Made by a program: the position numbers and the translations under genes
Shown here: piece after piece, positions 33,837-43,721 of the stretch
Layout: every line of letters starts with the position of its first letter
Numbering within the stretch: position 1 is the stretch's first letter
Assembly: GCF_039539445.1 (NCBI RefSeq)
Contig: NZ_BAABDD010000005.1
Span: 124,001 to 188,000 of the forward strand
Reading direction: 5' to 3'
Source of the DNA: Salinactinospora qingdaonensis
Lineage (GTDB): Bacteria > Actinomycetota > Actinomycetes > Streptosporangiales > Streptosporangiaceae
Length of the DNA: 64,000 nucleotides
The notes under the pieces: generated by a model
Told to the model about the DNA's origin: nothing
Database searches by the model: none
Seen by the model: only the letters and a program-made list of their open reading frames with translations

Positions 33837-35417
33837 GTGGATCGGACGGCGGTCTACCGTAGACGGTGGGGCATCCTCGGTGTCCTCGTCACCAGCCTGC
33901 TCGTGGTGGTGCTCGACAACAGCATCCTCAACATCGCGCTGCGCGTGATCTCCGATCCCCAGCAGGGCCTCGGCGCCAGCCAGAGCCAGCTCGCCTGGGC
34001 CATCAACTCCTACACGCTGGTCTTCGCCGGGCTACTGTTCACATGGGGCGTCATCGGCGACCGGGTCGGACGCAAGCGCATCCTCCTCATCGGGCTAGCA
34101 CTGTTCGGCTTGGCCTCGCTGCTGTCGGCCTACGCCCAAACCCCCCAACACCTCATCTGGGCCCGCGCCCTGATGGGGCTGGGCGGCGCCGCCGTCATGC
34201 CCCAAACCCTCTCGATCATCAGCAACGTCTTCCCCGCCGAGGAACGCCCCCGCGCCATCGGCATCTGGGCCGGCTCGGTCGGGCTGGCCCTGGGCATCGG
34301 CCCGCCCCTGGGCGGACTGCTGCTGGAGCACTTCTGGTGGGGATCGGTGTTCCTCATCAACGTGCCCATCGTCATCGTGGGCCTGGTGCTTATGGCGATC
34401 ATCGTCCCGGAGTCGCGCAACGAGCAGCCCGCGCGGCTCGACCCGGTGGGTGTCGCCCTGTCCATCCTCGGCCTGGTGCTGCTCGTCTACGGCATCATCA
34501 CCGCCGGCGACCGCGCTTCGCTGCGCGACCCCGACGTGATCGCGGCGACCCTGGGCGGTCTTGTGGTGCTGGCTGGGTTCGTCGTCTATGAGGCACGCAT
34601 CGACCACCCTGCCCTCAATGTGCGGCTCTTCCGCCAACCCCGCATGGCCGTGGCCGTGGCCACCATCATGTTGATGTTCTTCTCCATGGCCGGCGTGCTG
34701 TTCTTCATCAGCTTCTATTGGCAAAGCGTGCGCGAGTTCTCCCCGCTCCACGCCGGCCTGCTCGTGCTGCCGCTGGCGCTGTCCCAGGGCATCGTCTCCC
34801 CACTCAGCGGGTTCCTCGTCACCCGGTTCGGCCCCAAGCGCGTGTGTGCCACCGGTCTGGTGCTGGCCTCGCTCGCGCTGGGCTCCTACTCCCTGCTGGA
34901 CACCACCACCCCGGTGTGGCTCATCGAGATCGCGTTCTTCGTGCAGGGCACGGGGATGGCCATGGTTATGCTGCCCGCCACCGACTCCATCATGGCGACG
35001 GTGCCCCGCGAGGAGGCCGGCACCGCCTCAGCCGTCCAGAACACCGCACGTCAGGTGGCCATGGCTTTGGGGGTCGCGGTGCTGGGCGCGGTCGTCACCG
35101 CGGTCTACCGCAGCCAGATCACCCCCTACCTCGATGCCTTCCCCCCGCAGGCCCGCGCCAACGCCGTCGACTCCATCGAAGCCACCATGGCCCTGGCCGA
35201 ACGGCTCGGCCAGCAGGGGCAACCGATCATCGCCCCCGCCAAGGAGGCGTTCTTGTCCGGCATGCACCTAGCCGCGCTCTCAGCCCTGGTCACCGGGACC
35301 ATCGGGCTGGTCCTCGTGCTGATCTGGCTGCCGCGCCACGCCTCCAACCAGCAACCCCAGCAGTCCGAACCGCCGGCGGGCACCCAGCCCCAGACCGCCG
35401 ACACCGGGCGCCGGTGA
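33837..35417 (+). CDS. MFS drug exporter, DHA2 (14-helix, EmrB/QacA) family
   Basis: A 526-residue transporter. I use GTG 33837 (VDRTAVYRRRWGIL) with GGAGG 5 bases upstream; an upstream in-frame start exists at 33786. Motif C-like LVVVLDNSILNIAL in helix 1 and motif A GVIGDRVGRKRIL are typical of DHA2 antiporters, with about 14 hydrophobic helices overall. The C-terminus is a polar Pro/Gln tail. The TetR gene follows in the same direction, and a strong palindrome lies in the promoter, so expression is probably drug-inducible. Confidence 0.93.
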   Translation: MDRTAVYRRRWGILGVLVTSLLVVVLDNSILNIALRVISDPQQGLGASQSQLAWAINSYTLVFAGLLFTWGVIGDRVGRKRILLIGLALFGLASLLSAYAQTPQHLIWARALMGLGGAAVMPQTLSIISNVFPAEERPRAIGIWAGSVGLALGIGPPLGGLLLEHFWWGSVFLINVPIVIVGLVLMAIIVPESRNEQPARLDPVGVALSILGLVLLVYGIITAGDRASLRDPDVIAATLGGLVVLAGFVVYEARIDHPALNVRLFRQPRMAVAVATIMLMFFSMAGVLFFISFYWQSVREFSPLHAGLLVLPLALSQGIVSPLSGFLVTRFGPKRVCATGLVLASLALGSYSLLDTTTPVWLIEIAFFVQGTGMAMVMLPATDSIMATVPREEAGTASAVQNTARQVAMALGVAVLGAVVTAVYRSQITPYLDAFPPQARANAVDSIEATMALAERLGQQGQPIIAPAKEAFLSGMHLAALSALVTGTIGLVLVLIWLPRHASNQQPQQSEPPAGTQPQTADTGRR

Positions 35418-35582
35418 GGCTCGTGTCCGCGACAGCGCCGCTAGACTCGATCCCCATCCGGCGCCCACCAGGGCAGGAAACGACGTAGTTCCAGCCGGCG
35501 GTGATCGCGCGGAACCACCGGCCGCGTTCCTCCCCGGCACTAGGCGAGGAGCCGCGCCGCTAGAGAACCGAGCAGAGAGCCC

Positions 35583-36167
35583 ATGGACCCCATCACCTCA
35601 CGCCCGCCCGGCCGCCCGCGCAGCCAGCGAGCCGAGGACGCCATCCTCCGGGCCGCGTTGGCGCTGCTCGCTGAACGCAAAAACGTCGCTGAGGTCTCCA
35701 TCGAAGCCATCGCGGCCCGCGCCGAGGTCGGCAAGGCCACCATCTATCGCCGGTGGCCGGGCAAGGAGGAACTGTTCGCCGACGCCGTAGCCACCCTGCG
35801 CCCGCCCCTACCCGAGTTGGGCCAGGCCCCCCTGCGCGACGACCTGATCGCGATTTTCACTCAGGTCTGCGCCGAGATGGACAGCCCACTCGACCGCGCC
35901 GTCACCGTCTTGATGATGGACCAGACCCACCCCGAGATCGTGCACCGCATCAAGCAGCAGGTGCTGGCTCCGCGCAGCAGGGCCGTGGCCAACCTGCTGC
36001 GCCGCGGCGTCGACAACGGCGAGATCACCCCCGACGTCGACCCCGAAGCGGTGGTCAACCTCCTCACCGGCGGCGCCTTCTTCTGCCGCCGCCCCGCCGG
36101 GGGACGCTCGGCCCAAGAGCGGGCGCAGTTGTTGGTCGACACCGTGTGGAACGGCATCCGCGCCTGA
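35583..36167 (+). CDS. TetR family regulator of the exporter
   Basis: A 194-residue repressor. The N-terminal helix-turn-helix (about residues 14-60, ILRAALALLAERKNVAEVSIEAIAARAEVGKATIYRRWPGKEELF) is typical of TetR, and the C-terminal part belongs to the TetR_C_11-like ligand domain. It follows the DHA2 exporter by 165 bases. It most likely binds the palindrome at 33744-33761. Confidence 0.92.
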   Translation: MDPITSRPPGRPRSQRAEDAILRAALALLAERKNVAEVSIEAIAARAEVGKATIYRRWPGKEELFADAVATLRPPLPELGQAPLRDDLIAIFTQVCAEMDSPLDRAVTVLMMDQTHPEIVHRIKQQVLAPRSRAVANLLRRGVDNGEITPDVDPEAVVNLLTGGAFFCRRPAGGRSAQERAQLLVDTVWNGIRA

Positions 36168-36299
36168 GACCCCCCGACAGCGGCGCCCCAGGGTGAGCCG
36201 CCCTAGGCGCGACCGCGACACGCTGTCCCTTCGCGACCACCTCACGGGGGCCACACACAACGGGGGAGGGGTGCCCATCGGCAGCACGCGCCGATTACG

Positions 36300-39200
36300 G
36301 TGAAGCATGTGGTATCTGGATATAGGCGCGGAACAACCGTAGGCACCCTGGCCCGGCGCGGCTTCACCGACACCGCCAAAGCGGAGCGGTTGATCGCTGA
36401 GGCCCACCTCGACCCTGACGAGCACTTCGACATCGTCGAAGCGTTGGCCGACGCTGCCGATCCGGATTTGGCTCTGCTGGGCATCACCCGCATCCTGGAG
36501 CGTTGCACCGACCCCGTCGAGCTCCGTTCCGTGCTGTGCGCCGACGCCGACCTGCGCATGCGGCTCACCGGCATCTTGGGCACCAGCGTCGCCCTGTCCG
36601 ATCACCTCGTCCGCCACTGCGAGGACTGGCGGGAACTGCGCGGAGGCGAGGCTGAGCGCAGCCCCAGCCCCCAGGAGCTTCGAGGAGAGCTACTGCGCGC
36701 GGTCGGCGCCGACCCCACCAGTACCGCTCCGGTGGCCGGCCTGCCCGGCGACGGCGACGACAGCCCCGCCCACGCGCTGCGCGTGGCCTACCGGCGCCGG
36801 GTGCTGCGTCTGGCCGGCCGTGACCTCACCGGCGCCCTGAGCGTTGAGGGCGTCGCCACCGAACTGGCCGACCTCGCCGCGGCCATGCTGGAGGCGTCCC
36901 TGGCCATCGCCCGGGCGCAACTGCCCGAGGACGCCGCGCTGTGCCGCCTGGCCGTCATCGGCATGGGCAAATGCGGCGCCCGCGAACTCAACTACGTCAG
37001 CGACGTCGACGTCGTCTTCGTGGCCGAGCCCACCGCCGCCGCCGCCGTGGCCGCCGACGACGGCGCCACCAGCGCCCAGCGCGCCGCGACCCGCCTGGCC
37101 GCGGCCATGATGCGCATCCCCGAGGAGACCGACGGCGAGGGCACGCTGTGGGAGGTCGACGCCGCCCTGCGCCCCGAAGGCAAGAACGGCCCGTTGGTGC
37201 GTCCGTTGTCGAGCCACGTCTCCTACTACGAGCGTTGGGCCAAAACGTGGGAGTTCCAGGCGTTGCTGAAGGCGCGCCCCATCGCCGGCGACCCCGATCT
37301 CGGCGCGGCCTACATCGAGGCGATCACCCCATTGGTCTGGCAGGCCGCCGGCCGCCCCAACTTCGTCGACGACGTGCAGGCCATGCGGCGCCGGGTCGAA
37401 GCCCACATCGCGCCCGCTGAAGCCGAACGTCAGCTCAAACTGGGCCCCGGTGGGCTGCGCGACATTGAGTTCGCCGTGCAGCTTCTGCAACTCGTCCACG
37501 GCCGTACCGACGAGCGGTTGCGTCCCCGCGCCACGCTTGAGGCACTGCGCGCCCTCTCCGAAGGCGGCTACGTCGCCCGAGAGGACGCCGCCGGCCTCGA
37601 CGAGGCCTACCGTTTCCTGCGCCGCGTCGAACACCTGTTGCAGTTGCAACGGTTGCGCCGCACCCATCTGCTGCCGGCCACCGACACCGCTGAAGGACAG
37701 GAGCAACTGCGCTGGCTGGGGCGCGCCCTGGGCTTCACCGCCAACCCCATCACCGACATGACCTCCGCCTGGCGGCGCCGCGCCGCCGAAGTGCGCCGCC
37801 TCCACGAGAAACTGTTCTACCGGCCGCTGCTCAACGCGGTGGCCCGGCTGCCCGACGACGAAGCCCGACTCACCCCCGCCCAAGCCCGCGACCGGCTCGA
37901 AGCCCTCGGGTTCGCCGACCCGGCGGGGGCGCTGCGCCACCTGGAGGCGCTGACTTCGGGGGTGTCGCGCCGCGCCGCTATCCAGCGCACCCTGCTGCCG
38001 GTGATGCTGGGCTGGTTCGCCGACGCGCCGGCCCCCGACGCCGGCCTACTGGGGTTCCGGCAGGTCAGCGATGCCCTTGGCACGACCCCGTGGTACCTGC
38101 GGCTGTTGCGCGACGACATCCGCGTCGCCGAACGCATGGCGCGGCTCCTGGGCACCAGCAAATACACCACGGATCTGCTGCTGCGCGCCCCGGAGGCCGT
38201 GGCGATCCTCAGCGACGACGCCGACCTTGCCCCGCGCCCCAACGCCACCCTGGCCACCGAAGCGGCCTCCGCGCTGCACCGTCACGGCTCCCCGGAGAAC
38301 ACGGTGGCTGCCCTGCGGGCCTTGCGCCGTCGTGAGCTGCTGCGTACGGCTGCGGCCGACCTGCTGGGCGTCAGTGACATCTCTGTGGTCGGCAACGCCC
38401 TCACGGCGGTCGCGTCCGTCACCATCGAGGGGGCGCTGCGTACGGCTACCGCCGAGGTCGAGCGTCGGTGCGGCGAGCAGCTCAACACCCGGCTGTGTGT
38501 CGTGGCGATGGGGCGTTTCGGCGGCAGCGAGCTGAGCTATGCCAGCGACGCCGATGTGATGTTCGTCCACGAGCCCCTGCCGGGCGTGGCCACCGCGGCG
38601 GCCACCGAGACGGCCAACGCGGTGGTGCGGGAGCTGCGCCGGCTGCTGGAGCTGCCCGCGGCCGACCCGCCGCTGCTGGTCGACGCCGACCTGCGCCCCG
38701 AGGGCAAGAGCGGGCCGATGGTGCGCACCCTGGAGTCCTACACGGCCTACTACACCCGCTGGTCCTCGTCGTGGGAGAGTCAGGCGCTGCTGCGCGCCGT
38801 GCCGGTGGCCGGCGACGCCGGCCTGGGGGAGCGCTTCACCGCCATGATCGACCCGATCCGCTATCCCGCCGGCGGCATCGACAGCACCACCGTCCGCGAG
38901 ATCCGCCGCCTCAAGGCGCGTATGGAAGCCGAGCGGCTGCCGCGCGGCACCGACCCGACCCTGCACACCAAGCTGGGTCGCGGCGGACTGTCCGACGTGG
39001 AATGGGTGGCCCAGCTCATCCAGTTGCGTCACGCCCACGAGATTCCGCAGTTGCGCACCACCCAGACCCTGGGGGCGCTCATGGTCGCCACGACAGAGGG
39101 GCTGCTCGACCCTGAGGATGCCGCCATCTTGGACAGTGCCTGGCGCATGGCGGCCCGCGTCAGGGGAGCGATCACGCTGGTGCGCGGCAAGAGCAGCGAC

Positions 39201-39365
39201 TCGATCCCCACCGATCTGCGGGAACGCTCCGCCATCGCCGGAGCGCTGGGCTACCGCGTCCAGGAGGGGCAAGACGCGGGCCCAGCCGAACTCCTCCTTG
39301 AGGACTACCGGCGCATTACGCGCAGGGCACGGGGGGTTATGGAGCGGGTCTTCTACGACGACTGA
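36300..39365 (+). CDS. glnE: Bifunctional glutamine synthetase adenylyltransferase/deadenylylase
   Basis: A 1021-residue two-domain nucleotidyltransferase. The N-terminal catalytic motif GMGKCGARELNYVSDVDVVFV (about residues 221-241) and the C-terminal GRFGGSELSYASDADVMFVHE (about 739-759) carry the paired Asp residues of each half; both show the later LRPEGKNGP and LRPEGKSGP blocks. GlnE adds AMP to, or removes it from, the regulatory Tyr of GlnA1. It lies near both glnA genes as in other actinobacteria. Start GTG 36300 is taken from the longest frame, and a start a few codons downstream is possible. Confidence 0.96.
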   Translation: MKHVVSGYRRGTTVGTLARRGFTDTAKAERLIAEAHLDPDEHFDIVEALADAADPDLALLGITRILERCTDPVELRSVLCADADLRMRLTGILGTSVALSDHLVRHCEDWRELRGGEAERSPSPQELRGELLRAVGADPTSTAPVAGLPGDGDDSPAHALRVAYRRRVLRLAGRDLTGALSVEGVATELADLAAAMLEASLAIARAQLPEDAALCRLAVIGMGKCGARELNYVSDVDVVFVAEPTAAAAVAADDGATSAQRAATRLAAAMMRIPEETDGEGTLWEVDAALRPEGKNGPLVRPLSSHVSYYERWAKTWEFQALLKARPIAGDPDLGAAYIEAITPLVWQAAGRPNFVDDVQAMRRRVEAHIAPAEAERQLKLGPGGLRDIEFAVQLLQLVHGRTDERLRPRATLEALRALSEGGYVAREDAAGLDEAYRFLRRVEHLLQLQRLRRTHLLPATDTAEGQEQLRWLGRALGFTANPITDMTSAWRRRAAEVRRLHEKLFYRPLLNAVARLPDDEARLTPAQARDRLEALGFADPAGALRHLEALTSGVSRRAAIQRTLLPVMLGWFADAPAPDAGLLGFRQVSDALGTTPWYLRLLRDDIRVAERMARLLGTSKYTTDLLLRAPEAVAILSDDADLAPRPNATLATEAASALHRHGSPENTVAALRALRRRELLRTAAADLLGVSDISVVGNALTAVASVTIEGALRTATAEVERRCGEQLNTRLCVVAMGRFGGSELSYASDADVMFVHEPLPGVATAAATETANAVVRELRRLLELPAADPPLLVDADLRPEGKSGPMVRTLESYTAYYTRWSSSWESQALLRAVPVAGDAGLGERFTAMIDPIRYPAGGIDSTTVREIRRLKARMEAERLPRGTDPTLHTKLGRGGLSDVEWVAQLIQLRHAHEIPQLRTTQTLGALMVATTEGLLDPEDAAILDSAWRMAARVRGAITLVRGKSSDSIPTDLRERSAIAGALGYRVQEGQDAGPAELLLEDYRRITRRARGVMERVFYDD

Positions 39366-39390
39366 GCTGGCGACACCGTGTTCGCAGGGC

Positions 39391-39726
39391 TTACCAGAAG
39401 ACGGCGACGGCCACGTTGATAACGGCGAGCACGCCTGCGGCCGTCGCCAGGCGCGTGGTGGGGGTGCGCACGTTCAACACGCCCAGCACGGCGATGATCA
39501 CCCCCACGACGAGCTTGACCGCGATCTTGGCGTGGTCGACCGTGGCGTCGCTCATCTCGGCCAGGCCCACCAGCACTAAGCCGGTGACCACCTGCAACAG
39601 CGAGCTGTGCAGCAACACCTTGCCGGACTTGGCGTTGCCGGTGATGAGCTGCATGAGCCAACCGCTGATGATGCCGGCCATACCCAACAGGTGCAGGAAG
39701 ACGAATATCGAGTAGACGATGTCCAT
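39391..39726 (-). CDS. Small membrane protein
   Basis: A 111-residue protein from ATG 39726 (MDIVYSIFVFLHLLGMAGI). Four hydrophobic helices, the first with His in FLHLLG, and a short polar loop near residues 55-70. Similar small membrane proteins are frequent in actinobacteria, but no function is assigned. It converges on glnE with a 25-base gap. Confidence 0.75.
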   Translation of the reverse strand: MDIVYSIFVFLHLLGMAGIISGWLMQLITGNAKSGKVLLHSSLLQVVTGLVLVGLAEMSDATVDHAKIAVKLVVGVIIAVLGVLNVRTPTTRLATAAGVLAVINVAVAVFW

Positions 39727-39885
39727 GCCCCGCACATTACTACCGGGTGTAGTAGTGAGGGGTGCCCCTCAGCGGCCGTGGGATTACATTTTCATTGCCG
39801 CCGCCGCTTCGACCGTGCCGGGATTGGCTGTCGTCCCTGGTCACAGCCATCCTCCGACATGGCTACTTCGCTGGGGCCGCAGCGC

Positions 39886-41637
39886 TTACGTCCCCGAGGG
39901 CGCGCTCCACCGGTTGGTGATCGGCAACCGCCGGTCGCGGCCGAAGTTGCGCTTACTCACCTTGGGGCCCGGCGGGTACTGGCGCCGCTTGTACTCGGCG
40001 CGGTCGACCAGCCGGATCACCCGGTCCACCAGCTTCTCGTCGTGCCCGGCGGCGATGAGCTCAGCGCGGCCCAGGTCGGTGCCGACGTAGTCGTCCAGCA
40101 GGGCATCCAGCACCGGGTAGTCCGGCAGCGAGTCGGTGTCGAGCTGGCCGGGCCGCAGTTCGGCGCTGGGCGGCTTGACGATGGAGTTCTCCGGGATCGG
40201 CGCCTGCCGGCCCGCCGCCTGCGCCTGCGCGTTGCGCCACCGGGCCAGCTCCCACACCATCGTCTTCCACACGTCCTTGATCGGCGCGAACCCGCCGGCC
40301 GAGTCGCCGTAGAGCGTGGAGTAACCGGTGGCCAACTCACTCTTGTTGCCGGTGGTCACCACCAGGTGCCCCTCCTGGTTGGACAGCGTCATCAACAGTT
40401 GCCCCCGCACCCGCGCTTGCAGGTTCTCGGCCGCCAGCCCGTCGACGTCGATGGCCGCCTCGAAGGCGTCGACCATGGGGCCCACCGCCACGGTCCGGCT
40501 GTGCACACCTTGCCGGCGCACCAGTTCCTCAGCGTCGTCGATCGAGTGATCGCTGGAGTAGCGGCTGGGCATCAGCACGGCGTGCACGAGGTCGGGCCCC
40601 AGCGCGTCCACAGCGATCGTCGCCGTCAGCGCCGAGTCGATGCCGCCGGACAGCCCCAACAGCACCGAACCGAACCGGTTCTTGCGCACGTAGTCGCGCG
40701 TGCCCAGCACCAACGCGGCATAGATCTCAGCCGGGTCCGCCAGCCGCTCGGCTAACGGGGCCGGCCGCGGCGCGTAGCTGGGCACCGGCGTCTCAGACAG
40801 GGTGTGGCCGCGGATCGCGATGCCGGTGGCGCCGGCGCTGAGCGAGCTAGGGGCGGGCTCGCTGCCCGCCGGCAACTCCAGATCGGTGACGAGCAGCGCC
40901 TCCTCGAACTGCGGCCCGCGCGCCACAAGGCTTCCGTTGGCGTCGACTACCAGGGAGTCACCGTCGAAGACGAGTTCGTCTTGGCCGCCCACGAGGTTGA
41001 CATAGGCCAACGCGGAGCCGGCCTCGCGGGCACGCCGGTGGCACAGCTCCAGGCGGGCATCGTCCTTGTCGCGCTCGTAGGGGGAGCCGTTGAGCACCAG
41101 CAGCAGGCCGGCGCCCGAGGCGCGCACGGCCGCCGCCGGACCGCCCTCCTGCCATAGGTCCTCGCAAATGACCATGGCGATGTCGACGCCGCGCACCCGG
41201 ACCACGGGCAGCGTCATCCCGGGGACGAAGTAGCGGAACTCGTCGAACACGCCGTAGTTGGGCAGGTGGTGCTTGGCTGAGACCAAGGTCACCTCGCCTT
41301 GGTACAGGACAGCGAGCCCGTTGCGAGGTGCGCCCAGGGAGTGTGCCATATCCTCACGGCCATTGAGGAAACCGACCACGACGGCGGTCTCTCCCAACCC
41401 GGCCGCGGCCAGCCGCGCGGCCAGCTCACCTACGGCCCGAGCAGAGGCTTCGACGAAGGAGGCGCGCAGTGCCAGGTCCTCGACCGGGTAGCCGGTCAGC
41501 GTCATCTCGGGGAAGGCCACCAGGTGCGCCCCTTCCTCGGTGGCGCGCCGGGTCCAGCGCACCACGAGTTCGGCGTTGCCTTCGATGTCTCCCACGGTGG
41601 TGTTGATTTGCGCCAGAGCGATCCGCAGTTGTGCCAC
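39886..41637 (-). CDS. nadE: Glutamine-dependent NAD+ synthetase
   Basis: A 583-residue fusion of a nitrilase-type glutaminase (residues 1-270) and an NAD synthetase domain. The glutaminase triad is seen in FPEMTLTGYPVEDL (Glu), SAKHHLPNYGVFDEFRYF (Lys) and VICEDLWQEGG (Cys). The synthetase P-loop SGGIDSALTATIAVDAL and the RYSSDHSIDDAEEL block follow. It turns nicotinic acid adenine dinucleotide into NAD+ using glutamine as nitrogen donor. GTG 41637 has a TAGTCT -10-like box about 8 bases upstream, suggesting a leaderless transcript. It is divergent from glnA2. Confidence 0.96.
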   Translation of the reverse strand: MAQLRIALAQINTTVGDIEGNAELVVRWTRRATEEGAHLVAFPEMTLTGYPVEDLALRASFVEASARAVGELAARLAAAGLGETAVVVGFLNGREDMAHSLGAPRNGLAVLYQGEVTLVSAKHHLPNYGVFDEFRYFVPGMTLPVVRVRGVDIAMVICEDLWQEGGPAAAVRASGAGLLLVLNGSPYERDKDDARLELCHRRAREAGSALAYVNLVGGQDELVFDGDSLVVDANGSLVARGPQFEEALLVTDLELPAGSEPAPSSLSAGATGIAIRGHTLSETPVPSYAPRPAPLAERLADPAEIYAALVLGTRDYVRKNRFGSVLLGLSGGIDSALTATIAVDALGPDLVHAVLMPSRYSSDHSIDDAEELVRRQGVHSRTVAVGPMVDAFEAAIDVDGLAAENLQARVRGQLLMTLSNQEGHLVVTTGNKSELATGYSTLYGDSAGGFAPIKDVWKTMVWELARWRNAQAQAAGRQAPIPENSIVKPPSAELRPGQLDTDSLPDYPVLDALLDDYVGTDLGRAELIAAGHDEKLVDRVIRLVDRAEYKRRQYPPGPKVSKRNFGRDRRLPITNRWSAPSGT

Positions 41638-41757
41638 GCCACCGAGACTAGGGCAACGGCCGCCGTCGAGGGGCGGTACGGGGGGTTAACACTGGCCACA
41701 ACCTCGCCGATTCTGACGGATTTGGCCGGTGATGACCGATCCGCGCTTCGTTGTGAG

Positions 41758-41773
41758 TTAACGTCGGTGAAAC
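41758..41773 (+). promoter_or_regulatory. Possible single GlnR half-box before glnA2
   Basis: TTAAC-N6-GAAAC departs from the gTnAc-N6-GaAAc consensus at the first base only. There is no second pair beside it, unlike the full box in front of glnA1, so this is weak. Confidence 0.35.
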
Positions 41774-41848
41774 GGGCAGTGGGCACACTAGCCTCTAGAG
41801 GGAGCAACGTAGTAAGACGCGGCTGGACTCCGATAAGGAAGGTGGACC

Positions 41849-43210
41849 GTGAACCGACAGCAGGAATTCGTGCTCCGCACGCTAGAAGAGCGCGATATCC
41901 GGTTCGTGCGTCTATGGTTCACCGACGTGCTCGGTTACCTTAAATCGGTGGCCGTCGCGCCGGCCGAACTGGAGGCGGCCTTCAGCGAAGGCATTGGATT
42001 CGACGGGTCGTCGATCGAGGGGTTCGCGCGGGTCCACGAGGCCGACATGCTGGCCCAGCCCGATCCCGCGACGTTCCAAGTGCTGCCTTGGCGTAACGAG
42101 CCACACGGCACCGCGCGCATGTACTGCGACATCCTCATGCCTGACGGCTCTCCCAGCTACGCCGACCCCAGGCACGTCCTCAAGCGACAGCTCAGCAAAG
42201 CCTCCGACCTTGGGTTCACCTTCTACACCCACCCTGAGGTGGAGTTCTACTTGCTGCGCAAGAAGCCGGAGTACGGCGAGCTGCCTGAGCCCAACGATTC
42301 CGGGGGCTATTTCGACCACACCCCCCACAACAGCGCCCACGACTTCCGGCGCAACGCGATAGTGATGCTGGAGAGCATGGGCATCTCGGTGGAGTTCAGC
42401 CACCACGAGGGCGGTCCCGGCCAGCAAGAGATCGACCTGCGCTACGCCGACGCCCTGACCACCGCCGACAACATCATGACCTTCCGACTGGTCATGAAGG
42501 AGGTGGCGATGGAGTCGGGGGTTTATGCCACCTTCATGCCCAAGCCCTTCACCGAGTACCCCGGCTCGGGCATGCACACCCACCTGTCGCTGTTCGAGGG
42601 CGACCGCAACGCCTTCTACGAGCCCGGCGAAGAGTTCCAGTTGTCCAAGATCGGCCGCGGCTTCATCGCGGGCATTTTGCGCCACGCCACCGAGATCACC
42701 GCGGTCTGCAACCAGTGGACCAACTCCTACAAGCGACTCTGGGACAACGCGGCGGCCTCAGCCGGCGCCGGTGGTGAGGCCCCGGCCTACGTCTGCTGGG
42801 GCCACAACAACCGTTCCGCGCTGGTGCGCGTTCCCATGTACAAGCCGGGCAAGAGCAACTCCAGCCGGATCGAGTTCCGCTCCCTCGACACCTCGTGCAA
42901 CCCCTACCTCGCCTACGCGGTGATCCTCGCCGCCGGACTCAAGGGCATCGAAGAAGGCTACGAGTTGCCCCCCGGCGCCGAAGACGACGTGTGGGCCCTC
43001 ACCGACGCCGAGCGCCGCGCCATGGGCATCTCTCCCCTCCCGCAGAGCCTGGACGAGGCCATCCGGGCCATGGAGAACAGCGAACTCGTCGCCGAGACCC
43101 TCGGCGAGCACGTCTTCGACTTCTTCCTGCGTAACAAGAAGGCGGAGTGGGAAGAGTACCGCCGCCAGGTCACGCCCTACGAGCTCCAGCGCTACCTGCC
43201 CAATCTATAG
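41849..43210 (+). CDS. glnA2: Type I glutamine synthetase, glnA2 type
   Basis: A 453-residue glutamine synthetase family enzyme, started at GTG 41849 behind AAGGAAGGTGG. Family blocks: GFDGSSIEGFARVHEADM, PEVEFYLL, HHEGGPGQQEIDLRYAD and the ATP/metal block VRVPMYKPG. The loop where GlnA1 carries the adenylylated Tyr (KDLYELP) reads DDVWALTD here, with Trp in place of Tyr, so GlnE should not modify it. In other actinobacteria, paralogs at this position have weak or no role in bulk glutamine synthesis. A 12-base hairpin follows the stop. Confidence 0.94.
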   Translation: MNRQQEFVLRTLEERDIRFVRLWFTDVLGYLKSVAVAPAELEAAFSEGIGFDGSSIEGFARVHEADMLAQPDPATFQVLPWRNEPHGTARMYCDILMPDGSPSYADPRHVLKRQLSKASDLGFTFYTHPEVEFYLLRKKPEYGELPEPNDSGGYFDHTPHNSAHDFRRNAIVMLESMGISVEFSHHEGGPGQQEIDLRYADALTTADNIMTFRLVMKEVAMESGVYATFMPKPFTEYPGSGMHTHLSLFEGDRNAFYEPGEEFQLSKIGRGFIAGILRHATEITAVCNQWTNSYKRLWDNAAASAGAGGEAPAYVCWGHNNRSALVRVPMYKPGKSNSSRIEFRSLDTSCNPYLAYAVILAAGLKGIEEGYELPPGAEDDVWALTDAERRAMGISPLPQSLDEAIRAMENSELVAETLGEHVFDFFLRNKKAEWEEYRRQVTPYELQRYLPNL

Positions 43211-43227
43211 CGCTCCCGCCACCGCAC

Positions 43228-43266
43228 CGTTGGCCCCCGCCGCACCCCCGCGGCCGGGGGCCAACG
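43228..43266 (+). terminator. Terminator-like hairpin after glnA2
   Basis: CGTTGGCCCCCG (43228-43239) pairs perfectly with CGGGGGCCAACG (43255-43266). There is no T-run, which is common in GC-rich actinobacteria. Confidence 0.7.
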
Positions 43267-43389
43267 GCGTTCGGATAGCCTTCCCGCGTTGTCAAGGCCC
43301 GCGCCGCCCCTACGAACCGGCGCCGGGGCCTCGTGCGCCCGTATCCATCTGCCACCGGCGAGCCGCGACTCGCCGAAGAAGGGGGCTCG

Positions 43390-43713
43390 ATGCCGTGGCT
43401 GCTGCTCGTCGGCGCCATCGTCTGTGAGGTCACCGGGACGATCGCGCTGCGCTTCTCCGAGGGCTTCACCCGCCTTGGCCCCTCGCTGGTGACCCTGGTG
43501 GGCTACGTCGCCGCCTTCGTCCTGCTGGCCCACGTGCTCAAGCAGGGCATGAACATCGGCGTGGCCTACGGCGTGTGGGCCGCCGTCGGCGTCGCCCTGG
43601 TCGCCCTCATCGGAGCCCTGTTCCTCGGCGACAGCCTCACCTGGATTCAGGTGGGCGGCGTCGTCTTGGTCATCCTCGGCGTCATGGCACTAGAGATGGG
43701 CGCCGCCCACTGA
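43390..43713 (+). CDS. Small multidrug resistance (SMR) family exporter
   Basis: A 107-residue four-helix protein from ATG 43390 (MPWLLLVGAIVCEVTGTIALRFSEGF), behind GAAGAAGGGGG. The membrane-embedded Glu of the EmrE-type motif VCEVTGTIALRFSEG is present, and NIGVAYGVWAAVGVA is typical. Such proteins form antiparallel dimers exporting quaternary ammonium compounds, although many members export guanidinium. An intergenic element begins almost directly after its stop. Confidence 0.92.
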   Translation: MPWLLLVGAIVCEVTGTIALRFSEGFTRLGPSLVTLVGYVAAFVLLAHVLKQGMNIGVAYGVWAAVGVALVALIGALFLGDSLTWIQVGGVVLVILGVMALEMGAAH

Positions 43714-43721
43714 GCCCTCGT

